Notes: a model not told the origin generated them from the sequence alone. 64,000 nucleotides of DNA from Mucilaginibacter sp. (GCF_025359345.1 NZ_JANYGQ010000008.1:1-64000); one strand, 5' to 3'. Positions 1 through 8,675 are shown, numbered from the stretch's first letter. A program made the numbers and translations.

Positions 1-1320
1 CGTTCGGTTAAATTTAAAGAAGTACGTGATGCCTATATCGCTACTTTAGGCGAGATTGACGACATTACCAAATCTCTTGCTAAAAAATATTACCACGATG
101 TGGAGTATGACGCTATCCGTAATCTTGTATTAGACGAAGGCAAACGTTTAGACGGTCGTACCACTACGCAAATACGCCCTATCTGGAGCGAGATTGGCTA
201 TTTGCCATCTGCACACGGTTCGGCTGTATTCACCCGCGGCGAAACACAAGCATTAACTACTGTTACCTTGGGCGCTAAGGATGACGAGCAAATGATTGAC
301 GGCGCGTTCATTAACGGTTATAACAAATTCCTTTTACACTACAATTTTCCTGGTTTTTCAACAGGTGAGGTTCGCCCTAACAGGGGAGCAGGCCGTAGGG
401 AAATTGGTCACGGCAACTTAGCAATGCGTTCGTTAAAACGCGTATTGCCAGCCGAAGATGCAAATCCTTATACTATCCGTATCGTATCCGATATCCTGGA
501 GTCAAATGGTTCATCGTCAATGGCTACGGTTTGTGCCGGTACATTGGCTTTGATGGATGCAGGTGTTAAAATCACTTCGCCGGTATCAGGTATCGCGATG
601 GGATTAATCACCAACGAAATGGGTACCAAATATGCTATCCTTTCGGATATTTTGGGTGATGAAGACCACTTAGGTGATATGGACTTTAAAGTAACGGGTA
701 CCAAAAATGGTATTGTTGCTGTTCAAATGGACCTTAAAATAAATGGCTTATCGTACGAGGTTTTAACCAATGCGTTAATCCAGGCAAAAGACGGCCGTTT
801 ACACATACTCGGCGAAATGGCTAAAACCATTACCGAACCACGTGAAGATTACAAGCCACATGCACCTCGCATTATCACTATCCGTATTGATAAGGAATTT
901 ATCGGCGCGGTAATTGGTCCCGGTGGTAAAATCATCCAGGAAATGCAGCGTGAAACCGGTGCTACTATCTCTATCGAGGAAGTTGGCAACCAAGGTGTTG
1001 TTCAGATATTTGCCGATAATAAAGAAGCTATCGATAAAGCAGTTACCCGTATTAAAAACATCGCTTCGAAACCAGAGGTTGGTGAAATTTACGAAGGTAA
1101 AGTTAAATCGATAATGCCTTTTGGTGCATTTGTTGAAATTATGCCAGGCAAAGACGGTTTGCTGCACATATCGGAAATTGACCACAAAAGGTTTGAAACC
1201 ATGGATGGCATTTTCGAAATTGGCGATGAAGTACGTGTAAAACTTCTTGACGTTGACAAACAAGGCAAACTGAAGCTTTCGCGCAAAGCTTTATTGCCAA
1301 GGCCGGAGAATAAAGGTTAA
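1..1320 (+). CDS. pnp: Polyribonucleotide nucleotidyltransferase (PNPase), 3' part, 5'-truncated by window edge
   Basis: PNPase is a phosphorolytic 3'-5' exoribonuclease of RNA turnover. The open frame runs from base 1 with no stop, so the 439 residues seen are the C-terminal part of a protein usually about 700 aa long. Visible in order are the second RNase PH-like domain ([18 protein letters not shown], and the acidic [15 protein letters not shown] stretch typical of its catalytic site), a KH domain around residues 290-350 with the [10 protein letters not shown] loop, and an S1 RNA-binding domain from about residue 360 ([15 protein letters not shown]). The GTG at 100 is only an internal valine codon. 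A strong hairpin follows at 1405-1435. The identification is secure. Confidence 0.97.
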   Translation, partial: RSVKFKEVRDAYIATLGEIDDITKSLAKKYYHDVEYDAIRNLVLDEGKRLDGRTTTQIRPIWSEIGYLPSAHGSAVFTRGETQALTTVTLGAKDDEQMIDGAFINGYNKFLLHYNFPGFSTGEVRPNRGAGRREIGHGNLAMRSLKRVLPAEDANPYTIRIVSDILESNGSSSMATVCAGTLALMDAGVKITSPVSGIAMGLITNEMGTKYAILSDILGDEDHLGDMDFKVTGTKNGIVAVQMDLKINGLSYEVLTNALIQAKDGRLHILGEMAKTITEPREDYKPHAPRIITIRIDKEFIGAVIGPGGKIIQEMQRETGATISIEEVGNQGVVQIFADNKEAIDKAVTRIKNIASKPEVGEIYEGKVKSIMPFGAFVEIMPGKDGLLHISEIDHKRFETMDGIFEIGDEVRVKLLDVDKQGKLKLSRKALLPRPENKG

Positions 1321-1381
1321 GTTGAATAAGTTGATGAGGTTGAATGAGTTGTGATTTTATAACTAAATCAACCTGATCAAC
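1321..1381. repeat. Post-stop imperfect inverted repeat (GTTGA-type)
   Basis: The stretch begins directly after the pnp stop codon. It is built of short quasi-repeats (gttgaataag, ttgatgaggttga, ttgaatgagttg). TTGATGAGGTTGA at 1331-1343 pairs with TCAACCTGATCAA at 1368-1380 with one mismatch over 13 bases. It resembles in structure, but not in sequence, the other post-stop repeats of this window. Confidence 0.55.
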
Positions 1382-1404
1382 GGCTCGCTTAATTAATCAA
1401 ATAA

Positions 1405-1435
1405 TGATAAAGCCCTCATAACGAGGGTTTTATCA
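1405..1435 (+). terminator. Intrinsic terminator-like hairpin after pnp
   Basis: TGATAAAGCCCTC (1405-1417) and GAGGGTTTTATCA (1423-1435) form a 13-bp stem with one G-T wobble and the 5-nt loop ATAAC. The T-rich 3' arm lies 85 nt after the pnp stop, so it is the likely end of the pnp transcript. Confidence 0.75.
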
Positions 1436-1542
1436 TTTAAATGAAATTATTTTAATTTTTTTAAAACAAAAAGCACTTTTTTGAACTTCATATTAATTAA
1501 TGTTAAGCTGATAAAACCCTTAAGTCCGATCCCTACTATAAA

Positions 1543-1812
1543 ATGACTTCTACTAATAGCGATCCTTTAGATTTTATAAATAATAATTCGGGTATACAGT
1601 CGGGCTCACAAGCGGATTTAGTACAATTATTATTATACGAAATTATAAGAGTTAAAGAACTTATCACTTATTACGATTCTATCCCCAATGGTGGCGGCCA
1701 ACTCGGCTCCTCCATCTTAAATGAGCTTGTTTCTGAAGCTTACAACTCCCTTGTTAACTACGATACCGTGCTGATGCAGAAGTATTACGATCTGCTGCTG
1801 AATTGCGATTGA
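1543..1812 (+). CDS. Small hypothetical protein, 89 aa
   Basis: I do not recognise this protein. It is acidic and polar at the N-terminus (Ser/Thr/Asn/Asp rich, residues 1-25) and then has two predicted helices, residues 26-45 (VQLLLYEIIRVKELITYY) and 58-85 (ILNELVSEAYNSLVNYDTVL). It has no signal peptide and no clear membrane segment. It is the only sizeable frame between the pnp terminator and the permease scar at 1942. The preceding 100 bases are AT-rich and could hold its promoter. It might be a small soluble accessory protein. Function is unknown and expression is unproven. Confidence 0.5.
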   Translation: MTSTNSDPLDFINNNSGIQSGSQADLVQLLLYEIIRVKELITYYDSIPNGGGQLGSSILNELVSEAYNSLVNYDTVLMQKYYDLLLNCD

Positions 1813-1941
1813 TTTAGTCTGAAAGTCAGTAAAACCTGAGAAATCGAAAAGATCGGACAGCTGCAGCATTTACAAATCAAACAGCATTGCCAAAGCTTTT
1901 GACAAAAAACTGTATCATCTATCCATAGAGCCTGTTAAATT

Positions 1942-2057
1942 ATGTTTAAAAACTATTTCAAGCGAGTGTTAGCGTGGTAATAGCGGTTTCAACGGTAGGC
2001 CTCCATGCTATAAAGGCTGCGCTCATGAACCCCGTGAGGAGTTTGAAGAACGAGTAA
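1942..2057 (+). pseudogene. Scar of a deleted FtsX-type permease gene
   Basis: The ATG at 1942 starts MFKNYFK, which matches the first seven residues of the FtsX permease encoded at 5075-7468 (MLKNYFK). After a change of frame, 1974-2057 reads VVIAVSTVGLHAIKAALMNP followed by VRSLKNE and a stop. This matches the last residues of the same permease (AVITVSYQAIKAALMNP, then VKSLRSE). About 2.3 kb of the middle is missing, so only the two ends of the gene remain, fused out of frame. This is a direct reading of the sequence. The inference is that an FtsX permease gene stood here and was lost by an internal deletion. Confidence 0.85.
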
Positions 2058-2068
2058 ACTAATTCTTT

Positions 2069-2108
2069 AAACAAACTTACGAAGCGTTAACGCTTCGTAA
2101 GTTTGTTT
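2069..2108. terminator. Bidirectional terminator, 18-bp perfect stem
   Basis: The 18 bases at 2069-2086 are perfectly complementary to 2091-2108, with a TTAA loop. Arms begin AAACAAACTTACG and end CGTAAGTTTGTTT, so each strand has a T-rich 3' arm. The hairpin lies between the permease scar on the plus strand and the convergent peptide gene ending at 2118, and could serve both. Confidence 0.8.
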
Positions 2109-2117
2109 AGTACGCCT

Positions 2118-2339
2118 TTAATCGTTCGGGCAATCTACATACCAGCCATGCAATGGCGAGCACATGTTGTTAGTAAGCCCCGCTACACAGCCTGCAAAAC
2201 GAGAGTAGTCTGTGGTAAAATGGCCACATGAAGCATGGCATTGCTGATAGGCAGTATTACAATCAACCCCACCACCTTTTACTTTTGACATTTCTGACCG
2301 GCTTAGTGGTGCATTACCGCTTTCTTTAAGATTTTTCAT
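2118..2339 (-). CDS. Double-glycine-leader Cys-rich peptide precursor, 73 aa
   Basis: This looks like a secreted ribosomal peptide precursor. The N-terminus MKNLKESGNAPLSRSEMSKV is followed by KGGG (residues 21-24). This matches the general plan of Bacteroidetes GG-leader natural-product precursors (MKNLK..., LSR.EM..., KGG), in which a peptidase cuts after GG. The predicted mature part of about 50 residues carries six cysteines (C27, C34, C38, C51, C60, C70), which fits three disulfides or modified residues. No C39-peptidase ABC exporter or modification enzyme is visible in the window, so export must rely on something outside it. A LytS/LytTR pair lies divergently upstream, which may or may not be related. 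Activity is unknown. Confidence 0.7.
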   Translation of the reverse strand: MKNLKESGNAPLSRSEMSKVKGGGVDCNTAYQQCHASCGHFTTDYSRFAGCVAGLTNNMCSPLHGWYVDCPND

Positions 2340-2603
2340 ACTTTTTATTGTTTAAGGTTTTAAATTTTAATAAAAATATGAATTAAATAGATTTAGTAAC
2401 TAATAATTATTGAATTGCCTCTATGTTAATAAAAACCCCAAGGGAGCAAAATTCGTCAGCTCAGGTCGCAGGCCTGCGCCAAATGGCATAAGCGCTTTTT
2501 TAATGTCACTGACCAAACCTGCCTTTCACATAAAAAAACAAGTCATACACATAAAATAACAGCCGGCTCACGGTTTTTGTGGTAAATTAGTTTATTCAAC
2601 AAT

Positions 2604-3659
2604 ATGCTAAATCACTACGGCCGCAAACGGCGGGTTTACTATTTAATATTTGCCATAGCATTTGCCTTTGTATGGTACCTGTTTAAGCTGGGTGGTTTTC
2701 CCAAACCACTGAGGGCTTTATTTTCTACAATAATCGATATCACCTTTAGCATTACGGCACTGGTTGTTACCGTTGAGTTACTACTGCCTAAATTCTTTTT
2801 AAAAAAAAAATACCTGCAATTTACCGCAGGGTTTTTAATAGTGAGTTTGGCTGCTGCATTGCTGATTATTACCTGCCAGATTGGGCTGATGGGTTACACC
2901 GTTGCTGGTTATTATCAAAAAAACCTCACTCAATACAGGGAACATTTTTACTATTGGTTTTGGTCCGATTTGGTGCTGGGGTCATATTTCCTGGTATCGT
3001 TTATATCGCTGGGTGGTTTTGCTATCCGGCTCTCGTTCGACCGTATAATTGCTGCCCGGCAAATGGAAACCTTGGAAAAAGAACGCAATATTGCCGAACT
3101 GGAAACCCTAAAAAATCAGATAAACCCGCATTTTTTGTTTAATGCCCTTAATACCATTTATTATAAAATTGACCGTGTAAACACTCCGGCCAGGCTGATG
3201 GTTGAACAGTTTTCATCCTTATTAAGGTACCAGCTTTATGAGTGTGATGTACCTGAAGTGGAGATTGAAAAAGAATTGAAGTTTATTATTAATTATGTCG
3301 AACTTCAAAAAAAAAGGTTAAGCGAATCCATTATGGTTGGTTACGATGGGCTCGATGATATAGAAGGATTTTTAATTGCCCCGTTTATTTTAATGCCGGT
3401 AGTTGAAAACTGTTTTAAACATGTATCACAAATTAAAGATGGTGAAAACGTTATTGCAATTAGTGCCGCTATGAAGGATGGCTGGTTTTGTTTTGAAACA
3501 ATCAACACTGTCAATGGCATGGTTAGCACAGAAAAAAAAGGTATTGGGCTAAGTAATGTAAAGAAACGGTTGGAACTGATTTATCCCGGCAATTATTCAC
3601 TTACCATCGATAAGGCGAACGAAAAATTTAAGCTGACGTTAACTATCAAAGTTAAATGA
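2604..3659 (+). CDS. LytS/YehU-type sensor histidine kinase
   Basis: This is a membrane sensor kinase of the His_kinase (PF06580) family. Four hydrophobic segments lie at about residues 11-29, 40-64, 70-95 and 117-142. A short coiled coil (TLEKERNIAELETLK, 156-170) leads into the phospho-acceptor box NQINPHFLFNALNT, with H176 as the probable phosphorylated histidine. The ATPase part shows MPVVENCFKHV (N box) and GIGLSNVKKRLELIYPG (G box). The 351-aa length is normal for the family. The stop overlaps the start of the response regulator gene by 4 nt (ATGA), so the two are translationally coupled. The signal sensed is unknown, and there is no extracellular domain of note. Confidence 0.93.
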   Translation: MLNHYGRKRRVYYLIFAIAFAFVWYLFKLGGFPKPLRALFSTIIDITFSITALVVTVELLLPKFFLKKKYLQFTAGFLIVSLAAALLIITCQIGLMGYTVAGYYQKNLTQYREHFYYWFWSDLVLGSYFLVSFISLGGFAIRLSFDRIIAARQMETLEKERNIAELETLKNQINPHFLFNALNTIYYKIDRVNTPARLMVEQFSSLLRYQLYECDVPEVEIEKELKFIINYVELQKKRLSESIMVGYDGLDDIEGFLIAPFILMPVVENCFKHVSQIKDGENVIAISAAMKDGWFCFETINTVNGMVSTEKKGIGLSNVKKRLELIYPGNYSLTIDKANEKFKLTLTIKVK

Positions 3660-4378
3660 AACTGAATTGTTTAATTGTTGATGACGAACCTATTGCCCGT
3701 AACGGACTTGCCGCCGACGTAAAGGAATTTGATTTTTTGCACGTCGCCGGTTTGGCCGACGACGCATTCAGCGCGCTTCAATTGTTGAATCGCGATCAGC
3801 AGGTGGATATTCTTTTTCTTGATATTGACATGCCCGGTTTAAGCGGCCTTGATTTTTTAAAATTGGTGCGGGTAAAGCCCGTGGTAATTATAACCACGGC
3901 TTACCCGCAATATGCTATTGACGGTTTTGAGTTAGGCGTTGTTGATTATTTGCTAAAACCAATTTCGATGGAAAGGCTGACCTCAGCTGTTGATAAAGCC
4001 CGGAAATGGCTGTCGTTAACCAATACGTTTGGACCCCATGGCGGGGATATTGAGTTTTTGTACGTTAAATGTAATGGTAGTTTCGAAAAAATATTGTTCG
4101 GGGACATATTGTATGTTGAGGCGGCCAATAATTATGTTTATATCCATACAGCCCAAAAGCGTTTTATAACGTACAATACTTTAAAGGGCCTTAAAGCACA
4201 ATTGCCAGCAAACCGTTTTGTGAAAGTTCATAAATCTTACATCGTTTCCCGCAATCATATCAACCAGGTAAAAGGAAATGAAGTTATCATTAACGATGTC
4301 CGCATCCCGCTTAGCCGCAATTTTAAAGACTCTTTTCAAAAAGAAGTTATCTCGGGTCATTCACTTCGAAAAGACTAA
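3656..4378 (+). CDS. LytTR-family response regulator
   Basis: The N-terminal receiver domain (residues 1-120) has the acidic pair in IVDDEP and the phospho-acceptor D56 in DILFLDIDMPG. K at about 101 (YLLKP) completes the site. The C-terminal LytTR DNA-binding domain spans about residues 135-235 (YVEAANNYVYIHT, FVKVHKSYIVS, IPLSRNFKDSF). It is the cognate partner of the sensor kinase that it overlaps by 4 nt. LytTR regulators usually bind paired direct repeats upstream of target genes. Candidate targets here are the divergent peptide gene and the nearby ankyrin and permease genes, but no binding site was identified. Confidence 0.94.
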   Translation: MKLNCLIVDDEPIARNGLAADVKEFDFLHVAGLADDAFSALQLLNRDQQVDILFLDIDMPGLSGLDFLKLVRVKPVVIITTAYPQYAIDGFELGVVDYLLKPISMERLTSAVDKARKWLSLTNTFGPHGGDIEFLYVKCNGSFEKILFGDILYVEAANNYVYIHTAQKRFITYNTLKGLKAQLPANRFVKVHKSYIVSRNHINQVKGNEVIINDVRIPLSRNFKDSFQKEVISGHSLRKD

Positions 4379-4491
4379 ATTTCGACAACCTGTTTTATTG
4401 GCGAAATGTACAAAATGTACTTTCAACACGTAAATAGCACCACTCAAATAATTAAATACGCCTGTCGTAAAATGTTGTATATGTTTATGTT

Positions 4492-5004
4492 ATGAACAGA
4501 AAGGCATTTATACGTACAGCCGGGGTTGGTGCAGCATTAACCCTCGCAGGTGACAACTTAATGGCTCAAAAAAGCACCGCGAAAGATGACATACCGCCCT
4601 TGCCGATATCGTTGGTAAAAGAGTTTGTAATAGCAGGACATGCTAATTTTGATAAGGTGAAAAGCATGCTGCTGGAAACCCCTAACTTAATTTACAGCCA
4701 GTTTGACTGGGGTAATGGCGATTTTGAAGCTGCCATTGAAGGAGCAGGACATCTCGGTAATAAAGTCATTGCCAACTACCTGCTGGAAGCGGGCTCGCGA
4801 ACAACCATTTTTGTAATGACCATGCTCGGCAAAACCGACCTGGTGAAATCCATCCTTGAAAAATACCCGCGCTTTATGACCACCAAAGGCCCGCATGGCT
4901 TTACCCTGTTGCACCACGCAAAAGTTGGTGGTAAAGATTCGGAGGAACTATACACCTACCTGCAGGAGAAAGGCATTAAAGACGATTGGGTGAAGCTGAA
5001 GTAG
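4492..5004 (+). CDS. Ankyrin-repeat protein with N-terminal signal
   Basis: The N-terminus MNRKAFIRTAGVGAALTLAG ends at MAQ and resembles a Tat or Sec leader. Only a K/R-like NRKAFIR motif is present, so Tat use is uncertain. The rest (about residues 40-165) shows ankyrin-type helix pairs: a degenerate unit, then VIANYLLEAGSRTTIFVMTM and GKTDLVKSILEKYP, then GFTLLHHAKVGG. Such 170-aa ankyrin proteins are common in Sphingobacteriaceae and bind unknown partners. The gene stands 113 nt after the response regulator with no visible terminator, so co-transcription is possible. A repeat follows right after its stop. Function beyond protein binding is not known. Confidence 0.75.
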   Translation: MNRKAFIRTAGVGAALTLAGDNLMAQKSTAKDDIPPLPISLVKEFVIAGHANFDKVKSMLLETPNLIYSQFDWGNGDFEAAIEGAGHLGNKVIANYLLEAGSRTTIFVMTMLGKTDLVKSILEKYPRFMTTKGPHGFTLLHHAKVGGKDSEELYTYLQEKGIKDDWVKLK

Positions 5005-5080
5005 TTAATTAGAGGTTGGTGATTAGCGATTAGTTAGATCTTGCGGCTCCTAATCACCAGTCTCTAATCACTAATCACTC
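5005..5080. repeat. Post-stop inverted repeat, AGAGATTAG family
   Basis: Located directly after the ankyrin gene stop. TAGAGGTTGGTGATTAG (5010-5026) pairs with CTAATCACCAGTCTCTA (5050-5066) with two mismatches. The loop and flank carry further GATTAG units. The 3' part reaches into the end of the convergent FtsX permease gene (stop at 5075). Other members are at 9751, 36780, 37754, 55636 and 63432. Confidence 0.7.
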
Positions 5081-7468
5081 GGAACGCAAACTCTTCACCG
5101 GGTTCATCAGGGCTGCTTTAATGGCCTGGTAACTTACCGTGATAACCGCAATAGCTATTGCTGCAAAGCCTGCAAAAACAAATGTCATCAAACTGATATC
5201 AATGCGGTACGCAAAACCCTGTAACCAGCGGCTCATGGCCCACCATGCAATAGGAGATGAGATAATTATTGACACAATAACCAGTTTTACAAAATCGACT
5301 GATAACATGGTAGCTATATTGCCGATCCCCGCGCCTAATACCTTGCGGATGCCAATCTCCTTGATACGTTGTTTAGCTGAGTATGACGATAGCCCCAACA
5401 ATCCCAGGCAGGCAAGCGCAATGGCTATTCCTGCAAAAATATTGAGCACTTTACCCAATCGTAATTCTGAGCTATACAGGCGGTTAAAATCATCATCCAT
5501 AAAATGAAATTCAAAAGGCTTGTAGGGTACAAGTTGTTTCCATTTGCTTTCTAAAAATCCAATTGTTTGGGTAATATTAGTGCCACTAATTTTTACAAGC
5601 ATAGTGCGTCCCCATACTTCCGGAAACAACACCAAAGGTTTAATAGCAACATGCATCGACTCAAAATTGAAATCCTTTACTATTCCTCTTACATAGCCCG
5701 GGCGCGATGCATCTAAAAACATGCGTTTACCAACAGCCTCCTCCGGTTTCCAGCCCAATTGCTTTGCGGCTGACTCGTTTAAAATAAAATGGTAGCTTTT
5801 TTTACTTTGGTCATCGTTCGAAATGTCAAGCATATCCTGTTGTGTTAACCCGCTGCCGGCAACAATCTGTAACCCGGTAGCGGCAATATAGTCTTCATCA
5901 ATCTGGTTACCGGCAACGGCAATCTGCTGGTTTTCGGGCATAGCTGCCGACCGCATGTTAAAGCCGCCAACAATATTCACAGGTGGACTGGAACATTTCG
6001 AAATATCAAGCACATTACTGTTTAATTTAAATTGCTGCTTTATAACGGGCAAATCTTTAAGTGTACGACTGTCAAGCTGCGACACCAGAACATGCTCGCG
6101 ATTGTAGCCCAGTTTTTTGTTCTGTACATAGCTTAATTGCTTTTGTATAATAAATGTAGATATGATAAGCACCACCGAGATGGAGAATTGAAACACAATC
6201 AGCGATTTACGCAGCCATTGCCCCGAACCCGTATTTTTAAACGAACCCTTCAATACCTTTACCGGCTGGAAATTCGAAAGCACCAGAGCCGGGTAGCTGC
6301 CGGCTGCAAGGCTCACTGTTAAAATAAGTAGCCCTGCCGCAGCGGCAAACTGCCATGAAAAAAATGCGCTTACCTGCAATTGTTTCTCAGATAGTTGGTT
6401 AAAATAAGGCAACGACAAAGTTGCTGCTACCGAGCTAAGTAGCGTAGCGATTGTGCACAGTAATGCCGATTCGCCTATAAATTGCCAGAAAAGCTGCTTG
6501 CTGCCGGCGCCAATAACCTTGCGAACACCAACTTCCTTTGCCCGTTCAATTGAGCGGGCTGTATTCAGGTTTACATACGTAAAGCAGGCAATAACCAGTA
6601 TCATTAAAGCCACAGCTTCGAGAATGTAGATGTAGGTAATGCTGTTATTGGGTTCAAAACCATCGTACTCTGAATAAAGATGTACCCGGGTAAACGGCTC
6701 AAGCAAAAAGTCGACTGTGGCACCCTGGCCCTGCATCTCTTTTTGCATAAAAGGGGTGATTTTGGGCTGTAACGATGCAATGGAGTTGTTGTTTTTCAGT
6801 AGCAGGTAAGTAGTATAATTGGCGTCCCAATATGTTTTCTCGTATTCCGCAAGTCCAAGCGACGAAAATGAAGCCAGGAAATCAAATTTTATCTGCGAGT
6901 TTGAGGGGCAATCCTTTATCACGCCGGTTACCTGGTAAAGGGTGCCATCACCACCCACCTTCAATGTTTTGCCGACCGGGTTTTCGTCACCAAAATACCT
7001 TTTTGCAGTCGACGCAGTAACCATCACCTGGTTGGGAGCTGTGAGCATCTTATCTTTTTCACCCGATATCAGCTTAAATGAAAAAATATTAAAAAAACTG
7101 GGGTCAGCATACATAAATGCCTTTTCGTTGATTAATTTGTCGTTGTAGCTAATAACCTGCCTGCTGTTCGTCATACGCACAGCATCGCTAACCTCGGGGA
7201 AGGTTTTTTTAAACACAGGGGCAACACGCACACTGGTAAAGTTTCCTTTTTTGAATTCGCTTCCTCCGTCAAATTTATACTCCATTATTACACGTGCCAC
7301 GCGACTTCCATTTAGCTGAAAGTTATCGTAGCTTAACTCGTGTTGGATATAGATGCCGATAAGCAGGCAGCAAGTTAAACCAATAGTAAGGCCCAAAATG
7401 TTTATTAATGATGACGCCTTATTTTTCCAGAGATTACGGAATGCGGTTTTGAAGTAGTTTTTTAACAT
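5075..7468 (-). CDS. FtsX/MacB-type ABC transporter permease
   Basis: A 797-aa permease with the two-half plan common in Bacteroidetes. The N-terminus MLKNYFKTAFRNLWKNK leads into the first TM (about 20-40). A periplasmic MacB_PCD domain (about 50-245) follows, then an FtsX domain with three TMs (about 280-400), where ERAKEVGVRKVIGA is the typical coupling helix. A second MacB_PCD-like domain and a second FtsX domain (about 675-797, RIKEIGIRKVLGAG) complete it. No ATPase gene is adjacent, so it depends on one elsewhere. Substrate is unknown, and MacB relatives move peptides, lipoproteins or small molecules. A close relative is reduced to a scar at 1942-2057. Confidence 0.92.
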   Translation of the reverse strand: MLKNYFKTAFRNLWKNKASSLINILGLTIGLTCCLLIGIYIQHELSYDNFQLNGSRVARVIMEYKFDGGSEFKKGNFTSVRVAPVFKKTFPEVSDAVRMTNSRQVISYNDKLINEKAFMYADPSFFNIFSFKLISGEKDKMLTAPNQVMVTASTAKRYFGDENPVGKTLKVGGDGTLYQVTGVIKDCPSNSQIKFDFLASFSSLGLAEYEKTYWDANYTTYLLLKNNNSIASLQPKITPFMQKEMQGQGATVDFLLEPFTRVHLYSEYDGFEPNNSITYIYILEAVALMILVIACFTYVNLNTARSIERAKEVGVRKVIGAGSKQLFWQFIGESALLCTIATLLSSVAATLSLPYFNQLSEKQLQVSAFFSWQFAAAAGLLILTVSLAAGSYPALVLSNFQPVKVLKGSFKNTGSGQWLRKSLIVFQFSISVVLIISTFIIQKQLSYVQNKKLGYNREHVLVSQLDSRTLKDLPVIKQQFKLNSNVLDISKCSSPPVNIVGGFNMRSAAMPENQQIAVAGNQIDEDYIAATGLQIVAGSGLTQQDMLDISNDDQSKKSYHFILNESAAKQLGWKPEEAVGKRMFLDASRPGYVRGIVKDFNFESMHVAIKPLVLFPEVWGRTMLVKISGTNITQTIGFLESKWKQLVPYKPFEFHFMDDDFNRLYSSELRLGKVLNIFAGIAIALACLGLLGLSSYSAKQRIKEIGIRKVLGAGIGNIATMLSVDFVKLVIVSIIISSPIAWWAMSRWLQGFAYRIDISLMTFVFAGFAAIAIAVITVSYQAIKAALMNPVKSLRSE

Positions 7469-7734
7469 GGGAGTGTCAATTCAGGGTTCGAGAAAAAAAC
7501 GGAACGATAGCTTATTGATAAACAATATCACTTACATCAAGACGAATCATTTTCTGAAACGTTACAGGGAAAAAGATTAAAATAGTTGTAATGGTTGTAT
7601 TGGTTGTAATGATGAACATGGTAACGACGATATTGATAATATTTGCTAAACCATTTTATCAAAAAAGAGGTGTTTTTCTTTTCGGACTTTACCGACTTTC
7701 CGGACTTCGGACTAAAAAAGCTATCTTTACACCC
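7469..7734. other. Intergenic region with two quasi-repeat tracts
   Basis: This divergent gap holds a TTGTAATGGTTGTATTGG-type tract (about 7583-7612). It also holds a tract of CGGACTTT and CCGACTTTCC units (about 7681-7712), of the same type as those at 50393-50435 and 50600-50632. The reading frame open from 7591 runs through these repeats and is not the real start of rpe. Confidence 0.6.
7722..7729 (+). promoter_or_regulatory. Probable -7 element of rpe (TATCTTTA)
   Basis: TATCTTTA resembles the Bacteroidetes -7 consensus TAnnTTTG. Its last base is 5 nt before the rpe ATG at 7735, so transcription would begin at or next to the start codon. No clear -33 TTTG was found. Confidence 0.45.
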
Positions 7735-8391
7735 ATGAACCACCTGATAGCCCCATCTATTCTAGCGGCTGATTTTGCCAATTTGCAGCGCGATATTGAA
7801 ATGATAAACAATAGCGATGGCGATTGGATACATGTCGACATTATGGACGGCATGTTTGTGCCTAATATTTCCTTTGGCTTCCCTGTGGTAAGCGCTGTAA
7901 AAAAACATGCTAAAAAGGATTTGGACGTTCATTTGATGATTGTTGACCCCGACCGTTATTTAAAAGCTTTTAAAGATGCGGGTGCGGCCAGCATTACCGT
8001 GCATTACGAAGCATGCCCAAATTTGCACCGGACCGTGCAATATATTAAAGAACTGGGTTGCCGTGCATCGGTAGCTGTTAATCCACATACACCTGTTTTA
8101 TTGTTGGAAGATATTGTGGCCGACTTGGATATGGTGCTCATAATGTCGGTAAATCCGGGTTTTGGCGGGCAAAAGTTTATTCCGAATACCTATAAAAAAC
8201 TGGCCGATATAAAAGAGCTGGCCGCTCGTAAAAACCCCGGTTTGTACATCGAAGTTGATGGGGGAGTGGATGGCAGTAACGCGGCAAAACTGGTTGAAGC
8301 CGGGGCCACCGTCCTGGTTGCAGGTAACTCGGTTTTTTCGGCGCTAAACCCTGTACAGGCAATAGCTGATTTAAAAAGTTCGGGGTTGTAA
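7735..8391 (+). CDS. rpe: Ribulose-phosphate 3-epimerase
   Basis: Interconverts ribulose-5-phosphate and xylulose-5-phosphate in the pentose phosphate pathway, in the cytosol. The TIM-barrel family markers are APSILAADFANL near the N-terminus, WIHVDIMDGMFVPNISFG (metal-binding D and substrate loop), LDVHLMI with the metal-binding H, MSVNPGFGGQKFIP (phosphate loop) and VDGGVDG with the catalytic Asp. I chose ATG 7735 because it gives the usual 218 aa and begins MNHLIAPSIL. The upstream frame from 7591 is made of repeat sequence and lacks homology. Its promoter element lies only 5 nt upstream, which suggests a leaderless mRNA. Confidence 0.97.
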   Translation: MNHLIAPSILAADFANLQRDIEMINNSDGDWIHVDIMDGMFVPNISFGFPVVSAVKKHAKKDLDVHLMIVDPDRYLKAFKDAGAASITVHYEACPNLHRTVQYIKELGCRASVAVNPHTPVLLLEDIVADLDMVLIMSVNPGFGGQKFIPNTYKKLADIKELAARKNPGLYIEVDGGVDGSNAAKLVEAGATVLVAGNSVFSALNPVQAIADLKSSGL

Positions 8392-8596
8392 CTTCAGCCC
8401 GGATGTTAGGCTGATAATAAAAACCCTTAATTTTTTTAATATTTAAAATTCAAAGCTGCAATTGTAATCGAATTGTATCATTTTTCAAAAAAAGCAAATA
8501 TTCTCTATTAATATTGTCAAATTAATTAACTTCGGCCCGTCTTAATACCGATTTGTTAATTAATCAATAATTCAACAAAACCAATTTATAAACTCA

Positions 8597-8674
8597 ATGA
8601 TATCGTCACCAGCCATCGCACAAATGCAGAAAGGGCTTTTGAGGGCATTACCAATTATCGAAAAAAATAAATAA
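8597..8674 (+). CDS. Possible 25-aa leader ORF upstream of serC
   Basis: ATG 8597 opens a 25-codon frame ([20 protein letters not shown], then IEKNK) that stops with TAA at 8672-8674, one base before the serC ATG at 8676. Such tight placement would allow translational coupling. The peptide has two serines near its start but no Ser run, so classical attenuation is not obvious. There is no clear ribosome binding site, although Bacteroidetes often lack one. It may be a leader peptide or a chance frame. Confidence 0.35.
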   Translation: MISSPAIAQMQKGLLRALPIIEKNK

Positions 8675-8675
8675 A

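Noticed and set aside
799..1263. Minus-strand frame of 154 codons in pnp
   Set aside because: Fully inside the conserved KH-S1 part of pnp. Its Phe/Asn-rich translation is typical of an antisense shadow.
5075..7468. A complete MacAB-TolC type exporter
   Set aside because: Only the permease is present. No ATPase or adaptor gene is next to it, and the TolC gene at 31051 belongs to an RND operon.
7591..7734. N-terminal extension of rpe from ATG 7591
   Set aside because: The extension is encoded by GTTGTAATG and CGGACTTT repeats and the promoter element, and it would add 48 residues to an enzyme of fixed length.
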